Positions 1 through 9,900 of a stretch of DNA of 64,000 nucleotides are shown here, one piece after another (position 1 is the stretch's first letter; the number at the start of each line of letters is the position of its first letter). Below the pieces are notes generated by a model. That model was given only the letters and a program-made list of their open reading frames with translations. It did not search any database and had not been told where the DNA came from. Both the position numbers and the translations under genes were made by a program. Where the stretch lies: positions 1,488,001 to 1,552,000 of the forward strand of contig NZ_CP071796.1 of assembly GCF_017498525.1 (NCBI RefSeq), in the 5' to 3' direction. The stretch comes from Ottowia testudinis. Its GTDB lineage: Bacteria; Pseudomonadota; Gammaproteobacteria; Burkholderiales; Burkholderiaceae_C.

Positions 1-802
1 GCACGGTCTTGGCGCGCGAGCCGCTGACCAGCGTCTGCAAGCGGTTGTTGGCCTTGAACTGCGCCGCGCCGCGCGGCGTGACGCGCGGGAAAGCGTCCAC
101 ATCGCCCGACAGCACGGCCGCCACCTGCGCCGCCGGGTCGCTGATGAAGCGCAGGGTGGCGCGCTTGATCTTGACCACGCCCGGGTTGCGGTAGCTGGGC
201 GAGGCTTTCAGCACCAGCGACGAACCCTTGGCCCAGCTGTCCAGCACGTAGGGGCCAGTGCCCACGGGCTTGGTGTTGTTGTCGGCCGCGCTCTTGGGCT
301 CCACCATGCTGGCCGTGGCCTGGCCCATGTAGAACAGGAAGTCCGGGTCTGGCTCCTTGTTGATGATGACCACGGTGTGATCGCCATCCGGGCGCACGCT
401 TTCCATGGCGGCGAAGGTGCGCTTGTCCTTGTTGGTGCTTTTTTCGCCAGCGGCGCGCTCGAAGGCGTACTTCACCGTCTGCGCGTTGAACGGTTCGCCG
501 TTGCTAAACTTGACGCCTTTGCGCAGATGAAAGGTATAGGTGCGCAGATCGGGCGAGACTTCCCAGCGCTCGGCCAGCAGCGGGGTGACGCTGCCGTCGG
601 CGTGGATCTTGGTCAGCGTCTCGAAGATGTTGTAGTGCGTGACTTCGGCGATCGCTGACGCCGCGCCCGCTGTCGGGTCCATGCCTGGTGGCTCCAGCGT
701 CATGCCCAGCACGACGGCGTCCTTGCGCGATTGCGCGAACGCGGGCAAGTGGCCCAGCGTGGCCAGCGCAGGCAAGGTCAAGGCAAAGTCGCGGCGTTTC
801 AT
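1..802 (-). CDS. ABC transporter substrate-binding protein, family 5 (partial)
   Basis: Periplasmic solute-binding protein of a peptide/nickel-type ABC importer. The C-terminus runs off the left edge. Reading the minus strand from the ATG at 802 gives an N-terminus MKRRDFALTLPALATLG with an RR pair, a hydrophobic stretch and an AFAQ cleavage site, so it is exported (possibly Tat-type). This is followed by features of the SBP_bac_5 family: VVLGMTLEPPGMDP, ETLTKIHADGSVTPLLAERW and YTFHLRKGVKFSNG. It lies 65 bp downstream of the ATPase gene as the last component of the split transporter operon. Substrate is not deducible from this fragment; dipeptide, oligopeptide or glutathione are all possible. 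Confidence 0.9.
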   Translation of the reverse strand, partial: MKRRDFALTLPALATLGHLPAFAQSRKDAVVLGMTLEPPGMDPTAGAASAIAEVTHYNIFETLTKIHADGSVTPLLAERWEVSPDLRTYTFHLRKGVKFSNGEPFNAQTVKYAFERAAGEKSTNKDKRTFAAMESVRPDGDHTVVIINKEPDPDFLFYMGQATASMVEPKSAADNNTKPVGTGPYVLDSWAKGSSLVLKASPSYRNPGVVKIKRATLRFISDPAAQVAAVLSGDVDAFPRVTPRGAAQFKANNRLQTLVSGSRAKTV

Positions 803-867
803 CGTGAAGGTTCTCCCGGGTGAGAAGGATCGGACGCAGCGCATGGTAGCGCAGGGGCCGTAACGCT

Positions 868-1685
<818 letters not shown>

Positions 1686-1686
<1 letters not shown>

Positions 1687-2696
1687 CAAGCGCTACCAGC
1701 TATCAATTCAGGAGTTTTCAGCACCACATCGGCACGCCGGCAGGCGAACCAGTGCGTGGCCGACAGCGGCACCAGGGGCGGCGGTTCGGTGTGGCAGGCG
1801 CCTTCGGTGAAGGCGCAGCGCCCGGAAAACGGACAGCCCGGCGGCAGGCTGAACAGATCGGGCACGCTGCCGGCAAAGGTGGGCAGCCGCTCGCTGCGGT
1901 GCGCCACCAGGCGGTGCTGCAAATTGGGCCGCGCGGCCATCAGCCCGCGTGTGTAGGGGTGCGCGGGGTGGCTGAAGACTTGCGCGGCCGGGCCGCTTTC
2001 GACCACGCTGCCGCCGTACATCACCAGCATGCGCTGCACGTTCTGCGCGATCAGGCCCAGATCGTGCGAGATCAGCACCAGCGCCATGCCGCGCTCATCG
2101 ACCAGCTCGCGGATCAGCGCCAGGATCTGTTTTTGCACCGTCACGTCGAGCGCGGTGGTGGGCTCGTCGGCGATGAGTACATCCGGCCCGCAGGCCAGTG
2201 CCATGGCGATCATGATGCGCTGGCGCTGGCCGCCGCTGAACTGGTGCGGGTAGCTGTCGAAGCGCCGCGCGGGCTCGGGGATGCCTACGCGCTCCAGCAG
2301 GGCCAGCGCGCGCTGCCTGGCCTCGGCGTTGGCGATGCGCTGGTGCAGGCGCAGCGGCTCCATGATCTGCTTGCCAATGGTGTGCACCGGGTTCAGCGCC
2401 GTCATCGGCTCCTGGAAGATCATGGCGATGCGGTCGCCCCGAATGGCGCGCCAGTCGCGGTCGGGCAGGGCCAGCAGCTCCTTGCCGTCCAGCGTCAGGC
2501 TGCCGCTGACGGTGGCGTTGTCGGGCGCCAGGCCCATCAAGGCGAGCGCCGTCATCGACTTGCCGCAGCCCGATTCGCCGATCAGGCCCAGCGTGTCGCC
2601 GTGCTCCAGCGTGAACGACAGGTCACGCACCGCGGGCGCGCTGCCGCGGTGGGTGCGCAGATCGACGCGCAGGTGGCGGGCTTCGAGCAGGGGCAT
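1686..2696 (-). CDS. ABC transporter ATP-binding protein, DppD/OppD type
   Basis: ATPase subunit of the peptide-type importer, 336 aa. Walker A is GESGCGKS near residues 39-46, the signature is [15 protein letters not shown], and Walker B is [13 protein letters not shown]. The C-terminal oligopeptide-transporter extension (about residues 265-325) carries the typical Cys cluster [11 protein letters not shown]...ACH. Its start is only 2 bp from the stop of the upstream ankyrin gene, so it is likely co-transcribed with the yeh-like cassette. The last residues (ELIAGSA) are encoded by a copy of the dispersed AGCTAT repeat at 1688-1708, so the repeat has been absorbed into the C-terminus. Confidence 0.93.
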
Positions 2697-2698
2697 GC

Positions 2699-3121
2699 TT
2701 ATCGAGAGGACGACGGCACAACGTCAAGGCTTTGCAACAGAGCGACGTGATGGTTTTTGCGGTGCAGCCGCGCCACGTCCAAGGGCGTTCGACCGGCGTG
2801 ATCGGTGGCTTTGGTATCAGCACCTGAGGCAATCAGAATTTTCATGCAGGCCACATTGCCGTGGCTGGCAGCCCAATGCAGTGCGGTGTAACCGTGTTGT
2901 TCTTGGTAATCCGCTCGCGCGCCCAAGTCGATCAGAAGCTGAACCGCATCGGTCTGGCCCCATGCTGCGGCGCCGAACAAGGCGGCTTCGCCGTACGCAT
3001 CCATCGCGTTCACATCAGCCCCTTGCTGGATAAGGCGCCGGATCGCCGCCAAGTCACCCGCCCATGCTGCCATATGGAGTGGCGGCGCGTGATAGTCGGT
3101 ATCGGAGGGTGCGGTGGTCAT
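2699..3121 (-). CDS. Ankyrin-repeat protein
   Basis: Small soluble protein of about 140 aa made almost entirely of ankyrin repeats. Visible units are PPLHMAAWAGDLAAIRRLIQQGADVNA, AALFGAAAWGQTDAVQLLIDLGARADY, TALHWAASHGNVACMKILIASGADTKA and a final capping repeat TPLDVARLHRKN. No signal peptide or catalytic domain is seen, so a protein-binding role is likely. I start it at the ATG at 3121 (MTTAPSDTDY) because a longer reading frame would begin inside the upstream SWIM gene. It sits between the SWIM gene and the transporter ATPase as the last gene of the inserted cassette; a functional link to the cassette is inference from position only. Confidence 0.85.
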   Translation of the reverse strand: MTTAPSDTDYHAPPLHMAAWAGDLAAIRRLIQQGADVNAMDAYGEAALFGAAAWGQTDAVQLLIDLGARADYQEQHGYTALHWAASHGNVACMKILIASGADTKATDHAGRTPLDVARLHRKNHHVALLQSLDVVPSSSR

Positions 3122-3161
3122 CGCGGGCAGCAAAGTGGTCTGGGCAGAAGCTCGCGGCAGA

Positions 3162-3869
3162 TTACACCAGCGCATCCGCATGCAATTGCCGCAACCCGAT
3201 GAGGCCAGCAAAGCGCTCGGCTAAGGCAGTGCTGGCGTCGACGGCCAGCCCTTGCGCAGCGACGTCTCGCAGGTCTTGCGCCAGCTGCAAAAACTGGCCC
3301 GCCAGCGCCTGAAATCCCGCGTCGTGCAGGCTGCGTGCGCACTGCCGCGCGTCGGCCAGCCAGTGCGCGGGCAGGGCGCTGGCGCCGTGGTGCAGCGCGG
3401 CGGCGCACAGGCGGTGCTGGTGCAGCAGGTGCTGCTCCAGCGGCGATGCGGCGTGGATGTCGTCGGCGTGGCCCAGCGGCAGCGCGGCCAGCGCGGCGGC
3501 GGCAGGAGGGTGGGCGGGTGCGAAGTCGAGCGACCACAGCCGGTCGGCGGCGCAGCTCCAGGCGTGCAGCACGGGCGTGGGGCCCAGCCAGTCGAGCACG
3601 CCGCCCACGTGCTTCAGCGGGCCGTGCTGCCCCGACAAGGCGAGCGCCAGCGCGGCCAGCGCGTGGGGCGTGTGGGCGGCGTGGGTGCGGCGCACGATGA
3701 CGGCTTCGTCATCGCCATCAATGGCCAGAAACTGCAGCACCTGCTGGTTGGGGTCGTAAAAGGCGTCTTCGATGCGCGCTGGCGAAAACACCACGAAGCG
3801 CCCGGCCGCGTGGCGCGGCGCCACGCTGGGGTGCGGCTGCGCGGCGCGCGCCTGGCGCAGATTGGCCAT
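3162..3869 (-). CDS. C-terminal part of interrupted SWIM-protein gene
   Basis: About 235 codons continuing in the same strand and composition as the SWIM zinc-finger fragment upstream. I read it as the downstream part of the same gene, broken by the foreign-looking stretch at 3873-4077. It begins at an internal-looking MANLRQARAAQPHPSV and contains GRFVVFSPARIEDAFYDPNQQVLQFLAIDGDDEAVIVRRTH, then an Ala/His/Leu-rich helical tail. No catalytic motif is recognised. An independent small gene starting at 3869 is the alternative, but no ribosome-binding site is visible because the upstream bases are the suspected adapter. Confidence 0.6.
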   Translation of the reverse strand: MANLRQARAAQPHPSVAPRHAAGRFVVFSPARIEDAFYDPNQQVLQFLAIDGDDEAVIVRRTHAAHTPHALAALALALSGQHGPLKHVGGVLDWLGPTPVLHAWSCAADRLWSLDFAPAHPPAAAALAALPLGHADDIHAASPLEQHLLHQHRLCAAALHHGASALPAHWLADARQCARSLHDAGFQALAGQFLQLAQDLRDVAAQGLAVDASTALAERFAGLIGLRQLHADALV

Positions 3870-3872
3870 ACG

Positions 3873-4077
3873 CTGTCCCCTATACACATCTTACGCTCCC
3901 GAAGCTACCGACCGGCTACATCATCCTCCGCGCCTGTTCACCGAAGAACATCTCTATCATTCGCGCCCTGCAGCTACGGACACTTTCCTCTACATCCGCC
4001 CCTCCGCTTCCGCGCCCGCTCTCATACGCCTCTACCGACGCACACCTCGCCTTCGATTTCCACACATCGTTCAGCGG
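3873..4077. other. Probable sequencing-adapter/assembly artefact inside the SWIM gene
   Basis: On the plus strand it begins with CTGTCCCCTATACACATCT (3873-3891), matching the Tn5/Nextera mosaic end at 17 of 19 positions. The next bases (TACGCTCCCGAAGC) resemble the start of the Nextera read-1 adapter at 10 of 14 positions. The remaining roughly 180 bases are CT-rich, markedly lower in GC than the flanks, and code for nothing recognisable in any frame. On the minus strand an AATGATA, like the start of the Illumina P5 oligo, occurs upstream of the mosaic end. The mosaic end is a synthetic hybrid of natural Tn5 ends, so a real transposon is unlikely. True genomic sequence is probably missing here. 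Confidence 0.7.
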
Positions 4078-4125
4078 CCCCCGCCGCGCCGCTGGCCGGG
4101 GCGCCGGCCAGCGGCGCGGCGGGGG
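4078..4125. repeat. Perfect 20-bp inverted repeat (GC-only hairpin)
   Basis: The left arm at 4078-4097 and right arm at 4106-4125 are exact reverse complements, separated by the 8-base loop GGGGCGCC. The stem is nearly all G/C. In frame it encodes an Ala/Pro/Gly linker of the SWIM protein (PAPAAPLAGAPASGAAGA). It directly abuts the suspected adapter stretch. Either it is a real hairpin that blocked sequencing, or its distal arm is itself a fold-back artefact. Confidence 0.85.
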
Positions 4126-5305
4126 CGGGCTGCGGCACTTTCCAGTCGTGCAGCAAGGCCATGCGCGAGCCGGTGTCCAGATCGGCCAGCACCAGGCGCG
4201 TGCGGCGTTCGGCGCCGTCGCGCTCGGTGCGCGCGCCCAGGCACATCAGGCGCAGGCGGTCCAGCGGCACCTCGTGCGGCTGGCCGATGCCCAGCACCGC
4301 CTTGGCCTGGCCCGGCTGCGCGCCCAGGTGCAGCCGCAGCACCAGCTCGGTGGCCAGGTCCAGCCCGTCTTCGGCGCTGTAACGGGCGCTGCGCGCGGCA
4401 TAGGCAGCCTGCCATTGCTGTAAATCGGTGAGCGTCTGCACCAGCCATTCGGCACCCGCGCCGCTGGCGTCCGACACAGCCAGGTTGAAGGCCGGCGCGC
4501 ACGGCGCGGGCCCTTGCAGCACGCCGTGGCGCAGCAAGGCGGCCAGCACGGCGAGGTAGGGCGCGGCGGGCAGGCGCACGGCGGCATCGGCGCTGCCCAG
4601 CTGCACCGGCAACATGGGCGCGTGGGGCGCGCGTGCGTCAGCTTCGCGGAACGCCCACACGCCCAGGGCCACGTGTTCGCAGGCCGACTGCTGGACGCAG
4701 TCGCAGCGCGCGGCCTCGACGGCGGCGCCGGCCCAATAACGCACCGTGGCGGCGGGCAGGCGCGCGGTGTCGCACGGCTCGCCCGCGCCCCGGCGGTGGA
4801 TGTGCACCAGCAGCCCCGCCTGGCGTTGCTGCTCGGCGCGCGCCAGCAGCGCGGCGGGCAGCAGGGTGGACAGCGCGGCATCGCTGGCCAGGCCGGGGGA
4901 GGGTGGGTCGGTGGGCGCTGCTGTGGCTGGCGAGTTGGATGCGCCTGCGGGCGGCGCTGCGCTGGCGTCGGTTTTTTGGGTGTTTTCAGCCTCTTGTCCG
5001 CTACCGGAAAGCGCAAGCAGCTCTCGAAATTGTAGCGCCGCAATCAGCCGATGGCGGCAGATGGCGGTGGCCACGCACGAGCACTGCACCTGCGTGATCG
5101 GCTTGCCCTTGGGCCAGCGCGTGGTGATGCCGTCGCTGAAGGCGGCCACCAGCGTGTCGTCGTCCTCCAGCCGCAACTCGGGCACGTAGCCGGCCGCCTG
5201 CTCGCGCAGCGCGCGCTTGACCAGGCCGGCGTTGGCCAGCTGCGTCAGCGCCTCGGGGCTGAGATGTGCAAGGTCGGGGCGTAATTGGGCTTGAATGGTG
5301 ACCAT
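4078..5305 (-). CDS. SWIM zinc-finger protein (YehQ-like), N-terminal part
   Basis: N-terminal roughly 405 residues of a SWIM-domain protein, read from the ATG at 5305 (MVTIQAQLRPDLAHLSPEAL). The SWIM motif CxCx(n)CxH is CSCVATAICRH at about residues 75-85, following GKPITQVQ; SWIM domains bind zinc and usually nucleic acid or protein. A Pro/Ala-rich segment (about 105-145) precedes a second Cys-containing region (RCDCVQQSACEHVALG), which is a second SWIM-like CxC...CxH. The start is 4 bp from the stop of the zinc-ribbon membrane gene, so it belongs to the cassette. The frame runs on into suspected adapter sequence before stopping at 4022, so the real C-terminus lies in the 3162-3869 fragment. 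Confidence 0.82.
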
Positions 5306-5309
5306 GCCG

Positions 5310-5660
5310 TTACGGCTTCAAGAAATAACGCCGACCGTGAAATATTGCAATCAGCAGAAGCAAGTACGCAATCACCGAAATGGCGTACAACAGCCCTTGC
5401 ACATTCCCGAATAAGCCTTGTTTTACGAGGCTGGGTTCAAACTGAGCCCAGATAGCGATGGACGATGCCATGAACAGCGACGCGCTGGCGAAAAACAGCC
5501 CCCGCCGCTCCCATTTGGAGGTGCGCCGTTCAAGCGTGGCAAGACAGTATGGGCATTCGTAAGTGACCGATGTGCGCCAGAGGGTGATCTGTCGCAAGAC
5601 CACCTTGGCGCCTGTAACCGGCAACGGCCTGTTGCACTGAGGGCAGGGCTCTCTCCACAT
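5310..5660 (-). CDS. Small zinc-ribbon membrane protein
   Basis: 116-aa protein with two CxxC knuckles (CPQC at about 6-9 and CPYC at about 37-40), forming a probable zinc ribbon. These are followed by two transmembrane helices (about 55-75, FFASASLFMASSIAIWAQF; about 88-108, LLYAISVIAYLLLLIAIF) and a basic tail. It would place a cytoplasmic metal-bound module at the inner membrane. It is tightly packed between the VWA gene (9 bp gap) and the SWIM gene (4 bp gap), so it is probably an accessory of the cassette. I do not recognise the family; no enzymatic motif is seen. Confidence 0.75.
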   Translation of the reverse strand: MWREPCPQCNRPLPVTGAKVVLRQITLWRTSVTYECPYCLATLERRTSKWERRGLFFASASLFMASSIAIWAQFEPSLVKQGLFGNVQGLLYAISVIAYLLLLIAIFHGRRYFLKP

Positions 5661-5669
5661 TCGTTCACC

Positions 5670-6818
5670 TTATTCCAGCTTTTCCGCCAGCCACCCCGCC
5701 AGCTGCCCCGGCGTCATCGCCCCCACGTGCGCGCCCACCTCCACCAGCTTTCGCGCCAGCTCGCGGTCGTACGCGGGGTTGGCCTGCTCGTCCAGCGCGG
5801 CCAAGCCCAGCACCTGTGTGCCTTGGGCGACCAGGCTGCGCACCTGGTCGATCAGCACGTATTCGCTCATGCCTTCGTAGAAATCGCTGATCACGACCAC
5901 CATGGCGCGCTTGGGCACCTCGATGCGTTCGGCGGCGTACTGCACCGCCTTGCCGATGTAGGTGCCGCCGCCCAGTTGCACCTTCATCAAAGTCTCGACC
6001 GGGTCGTGCGCCTCGCCGGTCAGGTCGACGATCTCGGTGTCGAAGGCGATCAGGTGGGTTTGCACGCCGGGCAGGTGCCACAGGCAGGCGGCGGTGATGG
6101 CGGCGTGGATCACGCTAGGCACCATGCTGCCGCTTTGGTCGACCACCAGCAGGATTTGCCAGCGCTCCAGGTGCTTGCGCTGGTGGGTGTGGAACAGTGG
6201 CCGTTGCACGATCAGGCGGCGGCGCTCGGGGTCGTAAGTTTTAAGATTGCGGCGCAGCGTTTCGCGCGCGGCAAACTGGCTGGCGGCGCCCTGGTAGCTC
6301 AGTTCGGTGCGGCGCCGCGTGCCGCTGAAGGCGCGGCGCAGCTCCTTGGCCAGCTTGTCGATCAGCGCTTGCACCACCTTGGCCACCAGCTGGCGCGCCA
6401 TGGCCAGCACCTCGGGGTTCATCAAGTGCTTGGTGCGCATCACGGCGGCCAGCAGCGCGGGGTTGGGCGTGGCGCGTTGCAGCACCTCCACGTTGGTGAC
6501 CACCTCGTCGATGCCGTAGCGCTCGATCGCGTCGCGCTCCAGCCGCTCGATGGTCTCCTTGGGAAACAGCTCGTGGATCTGGTTGATCCACTCCGGCACG
6601 CTGAGCTGCGAGCCTTCGGTGCCGCCATGGCGGTCGAGCGTATCCGCCCCCTGCGCCGCATCACCGCGTCCATACAACCAGGCCAGCGCACGGTCCATCG
6701 CCATGCCGCTGGCCGAGCCGGCGCCCAAACCGCCTTGCAGGCTGGGCTGCGCCGCCTCACCCAGCAGCAGGCGCCAGCGCTCGGCGGGGGTGAGGTGGGG
6801 CGATGGCGGCGCGGTCAT
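5670..6818 (-). CDS. yehP: VWA-domain (MIDAS) protein, YehP-like
   Basis: 382-aa soluble protein. The C-terminal half is a von Willebrand factor A domain with a complete MIDAS metal site: DQSGSM (about residue 223), the Thr of GGGTYIG, and ISDFYEG. The helical N-terminal part contains WINQIHELFPKETIERLERDAIERYGID. VWA proteins of this type act with MoxR AAA+ ATPases as a chaperone-like pair, and a MoxR gene lies in the same gene train. Order and domain content match E. coli YehP of the yehI-L-M-P-Q cluster. The start at 6818 follows a 95-bp gap holding one copy of the dispersed repeat; 9 bp separate it from the next gene. Confidence 0.9.
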   Translation of the reverse strand: MTAPPSPHLTPAERWRLLLGEAAQPSLQGGLGAGSASGMAMDRALAWLYGRGDAAQGADTLDRHGGTEGSQLSVPEWINQIHELFPKETIERLERDAIERYGIDEVVTNVEVLQRATPNPALLAAVMRTKHLMNPEVLAMARQLVAKVVQALIDKLAKELRRAFSGTRRRTELSYQGAASQFAARETLRRNLKTYDPERRRLIVQRPLFHTHQRKHLERWQILLVVDQSGSMVPSVIHAAITAACLWHLPGVQTHLIAFDTEIVDLTGEAHDPVETLMKVQLGGGTYIGKAVQYAAERIEVPKRAMVVVISDFYEGMSEYVLIDQVRSLVAQGTQVLGLAALDEQANPAYDRELARKLVEVGAHVGAMTPGQLAGWLAEKLE

Positions 6819-6862
6819 GGGACGGTTTTCAGGTGTTTTGGGCCGTTGGTCGTGGTGGAATA

Positions 6863-6889
6863 AGCGCGGGCAGCTACAAAAAATATAGT
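6863..6889. repeat. AGCTAT dispersed repeat copy
   Basis: AAGCGCGGGCAGCTACAAAAAATATAG lies in the 95-bp gap between the DUF4132 gene and the VWA gene. It is the tail half of the recurring stem-loop repeat; the first GCGCTTG arm is not evident here. Confidence 0.7.
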
Positions 6890-6913
6890 GAACACGGGTG
6901 GTTGATGAGCGCC

Positions 6914-9900
6914 TTAAGCGCGCGCTAGCAGGCCCACGGTGCGTACCACCTCGCTGGCCAGGCGCGGGCTGAAATCGCCTTCGAGCCGCAAGGTCCGCAA
7001 GGTCTGTTGCGGGGTTTGCAGCGGGCTCATCATGTCAAAGCCATCGTCAAAATCCAGGTGAACGCGCGCGCCCGGCGCCGGTTGCCACGACAGGCCGAAC
7101 ACATGGGCGCCATCGCCTTCGCGGCGCCAGCCCTGCTGCATCAGGCCCAGCAGCGAGCCGGTGGCGATGGGGCGGCCCGGGGCCAACCCGTGGGCCGCCA
7201 GGCTGGCGGGGTCGCTGCCGACGTGAAACACTTCGCGGGCCAGCTGGGCAAAGGGCGGCACCAGCGCGTAATCGGCCCATACTTGGCCCCAAGCGGTGCG
7301 ATCGGCATCGCTCAGGTCGATGGGGTGCGCCAGCGCCAGGCGCGCGTCGTCTGGCAGCGCCACCGCCTCGTCTGCCGCGCCCACGGGGTGGAATTCTTCA
7401 GACAGTCGAAAAAGTTGGCCCGCGCCACCGCCCGCGGGCACCGTGGTCCACAGCAAGCGCCGGCCCAGTTCGCGCAGCAGCGGGTGGCGGGTGAACAGGC
7501 GGTCGAAGTCGGGCCGTTGCCAGCTGCGGCCCGTGATGAGCGCCTGTTCCAGCCGGCTGATTTGCTCGCTGGCCAGCGCCTTGGCGGCTTTTTTCAGCGC
7601 TTTCCAGCGCGCGGCATCATCGTCGGCGTGGTCGGTGGCGGCGGGTTTGGGCAGGTCCTTCAGGCGCGCGCCTTGCGCATCGCGCACGAACGGGGTCAGC
7701 GCTTCGTCAAAGTGCAGGCTGAAGCGGCGCTGGCCCAGGGTGAAGACGAAGTCTTCGGGCGAAGTGAGTCCCAGATCGGGCACCAGGCGGTCGGCCAGTT
7801 CATCGGGGCTCAGGCCCAGTTGGTTGGCCGCGCGCTGGATTTGCTCGCGCGCGGGGCCGCGCAGCGAGGGTTTGCCTTTTTCGGCGAAGCGGATCAGGGT
7901 GCGCAGGGCTTGTTCGCCGGCGGCATCGGCGCGCGCGCCCATCAGGCCCAGGGCGGCCAAGCCGTACTTGGCCAGGTTGAACTGGCCGGCGCTGGGCCAG
8001 TGGGCAATGTGCTCGCGCAGCATCTCGACCGCCGTCTCGTCGCCCAGATGGGCTTGCGCAAACACGATCCATTTGTGCTCGGGCGAAGCGCCAGCGGCGA
8101 TCCACGCGCGCCACAGCGCGCGACCCAGGCGCGCCAGCGATGCGGGCGTGAAGGCGGGCAGCACCTGCGCCAGGCCGGGCCACGGCGCATCGGGCTTGCC
8201 GAGCATCAGCATGGTGAGCAGGTCAGCCAGAGCGGTGTTTTCGATGCCCGCGTCAGCGCCTGACAGATGGGGCGGCGGCAGTTCGCTGGGCCCCATGAAC
8301 AGCGGCAACTCGGGCAGGCGCGTGGGCACCTTGAGCCAGGGTTGCGCGGCTTTTTCTTGCGCGGTGGGCTTTTTGGCGCGCCGCCAGGGTGGGTCGCGCA
8401 GCAGGGGCGGCAAGGCGGCGGCAATCTCGGCGGTGGCGCTGGGTGCGGCTGTGTCGGCCGCAGGCGCGGGCGCCACGGGTAGGCGGTCGAACCGTTCCAG
8501 CAGCGCGGCCGCTTCGGGGTCGGTGGTGGCGTCTTGCGCCAGGGCAGTGCGCAGCGGTGCGATCCAGTCGGGGTGTGCCGACAGGGCGCTGGCGATCAGG
8601 CGGTCGATGGTGGCGCGTGTGCCGTCGTTGTCGGGCACGTGGCCCCGGCTGCCCCCCGTGGCCGGGGCGTTGTGCGTGGGTTGCCAGGCCAGGGCATGGC
8701 GCAGCGTCAGCAGCGGCCAGCGTTCAAAGGCTTGTTGCCAGGCCTCTTGCACCATGGCTTCGCCGGGCACTTGCAGCAGCAGGTCGAGCAGGTGGGGATG
8801 GTGCAGGCGCTGGGCGACAAACAGGGCAGCCCGCGCTTCGCTGATGTATTGGCGAACCAGCGTGGGGTGGTTGCGGGACCAGGCCATCATGTGGCCTGTC
8901 AGGTTCTTGAGCACCAGTTCGATGGGGCCCGCACGCGCGCCCGCCAAGCGCTTCGCATCCACCTGTTTTGCATCGTTCTTGCTGCGCGCCGCCGTCATGC
9001 GCGCGTATTCTTGCTCGTCAGCCTCTGTCCAATGGAATTGGCCGTCGGGCTGGGCATGCAAATCGGGCAGCGGGGCCGAACCAGTCGTCGGCTGGGCACC
9101 TACCGCTGGCGCGGGCTGCGCAGGCGCGGCGACCGAGGGGGCGCGGGCGGGCAGGTTCTCGACCACACGGGCCAACTGCTTTTGCGCCGCTTCAGGCCAA
9201 TCGGTGCTGGCGGCTTGCAGGGGCGCAACCCAGTCGGCGTGTTCGTGCAGCGCGCGGCGCACCAGGGTCAGCACGGGGCTGTCGGGCAGCAGCTTGGGCA
9301 GGGCCAGGATGCGCGCCATCACCAGCGCCGGCCAGCGGTTCAACAGCTCGGCCAGGTAGGGCAACACCAAGGGGTCGGCGTGCAGCGGCAGCAACGCATC
9401 TACCAGACCGGCATGGTGGTAGTCCATGAACAGGGCCAGCAGCTTTTTGACCTTGGCATGAGATGACTTCGTCAGCAAAGGCGGGCTGTCGTCGAAGCCG
9501 CTGAATGAATTGACCTGATTGTCCAGGCGCTCTTTCAGCGCCGCAAAAGCGCCGTCGCCGCCGTGTTCGATAACGAACAGCAGCACCGGCAGGTCAAACG
9601 GCTCATCTTGTCGACGCGCCAAGCGCTCGGCGGCCAGCACCTCGTCGGGGCTCTGGGCGGCGTGCAGTTTCAACCAGGCAAACCAACTGGCGCCATAGCG
9701 GTCGGGCGGCAAGTAGCCATTGACCCAATCGGCCGCGGCTTGCAACGCGGGGTCAGCCTGGTAGGCCGCATCGTCCAGCGTGGCCAGCGCATGTTGCAGA
9801 GCGATGAGGCGCTGCGCGTGGACATAGGCCGCCCAGGTCACCCGCCCGATGGACGGTGGCGCGGCAGGCGTTTGCACCAAGTCTTGGAGCAATTGCACGG

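Noticed and set aside
3873-3891. Natural Tn5/IS50 end
   Set aside because: The sequence matches the engineered mosaic end better than either natural end, no transposase is present, and adapter-like bases follow it.
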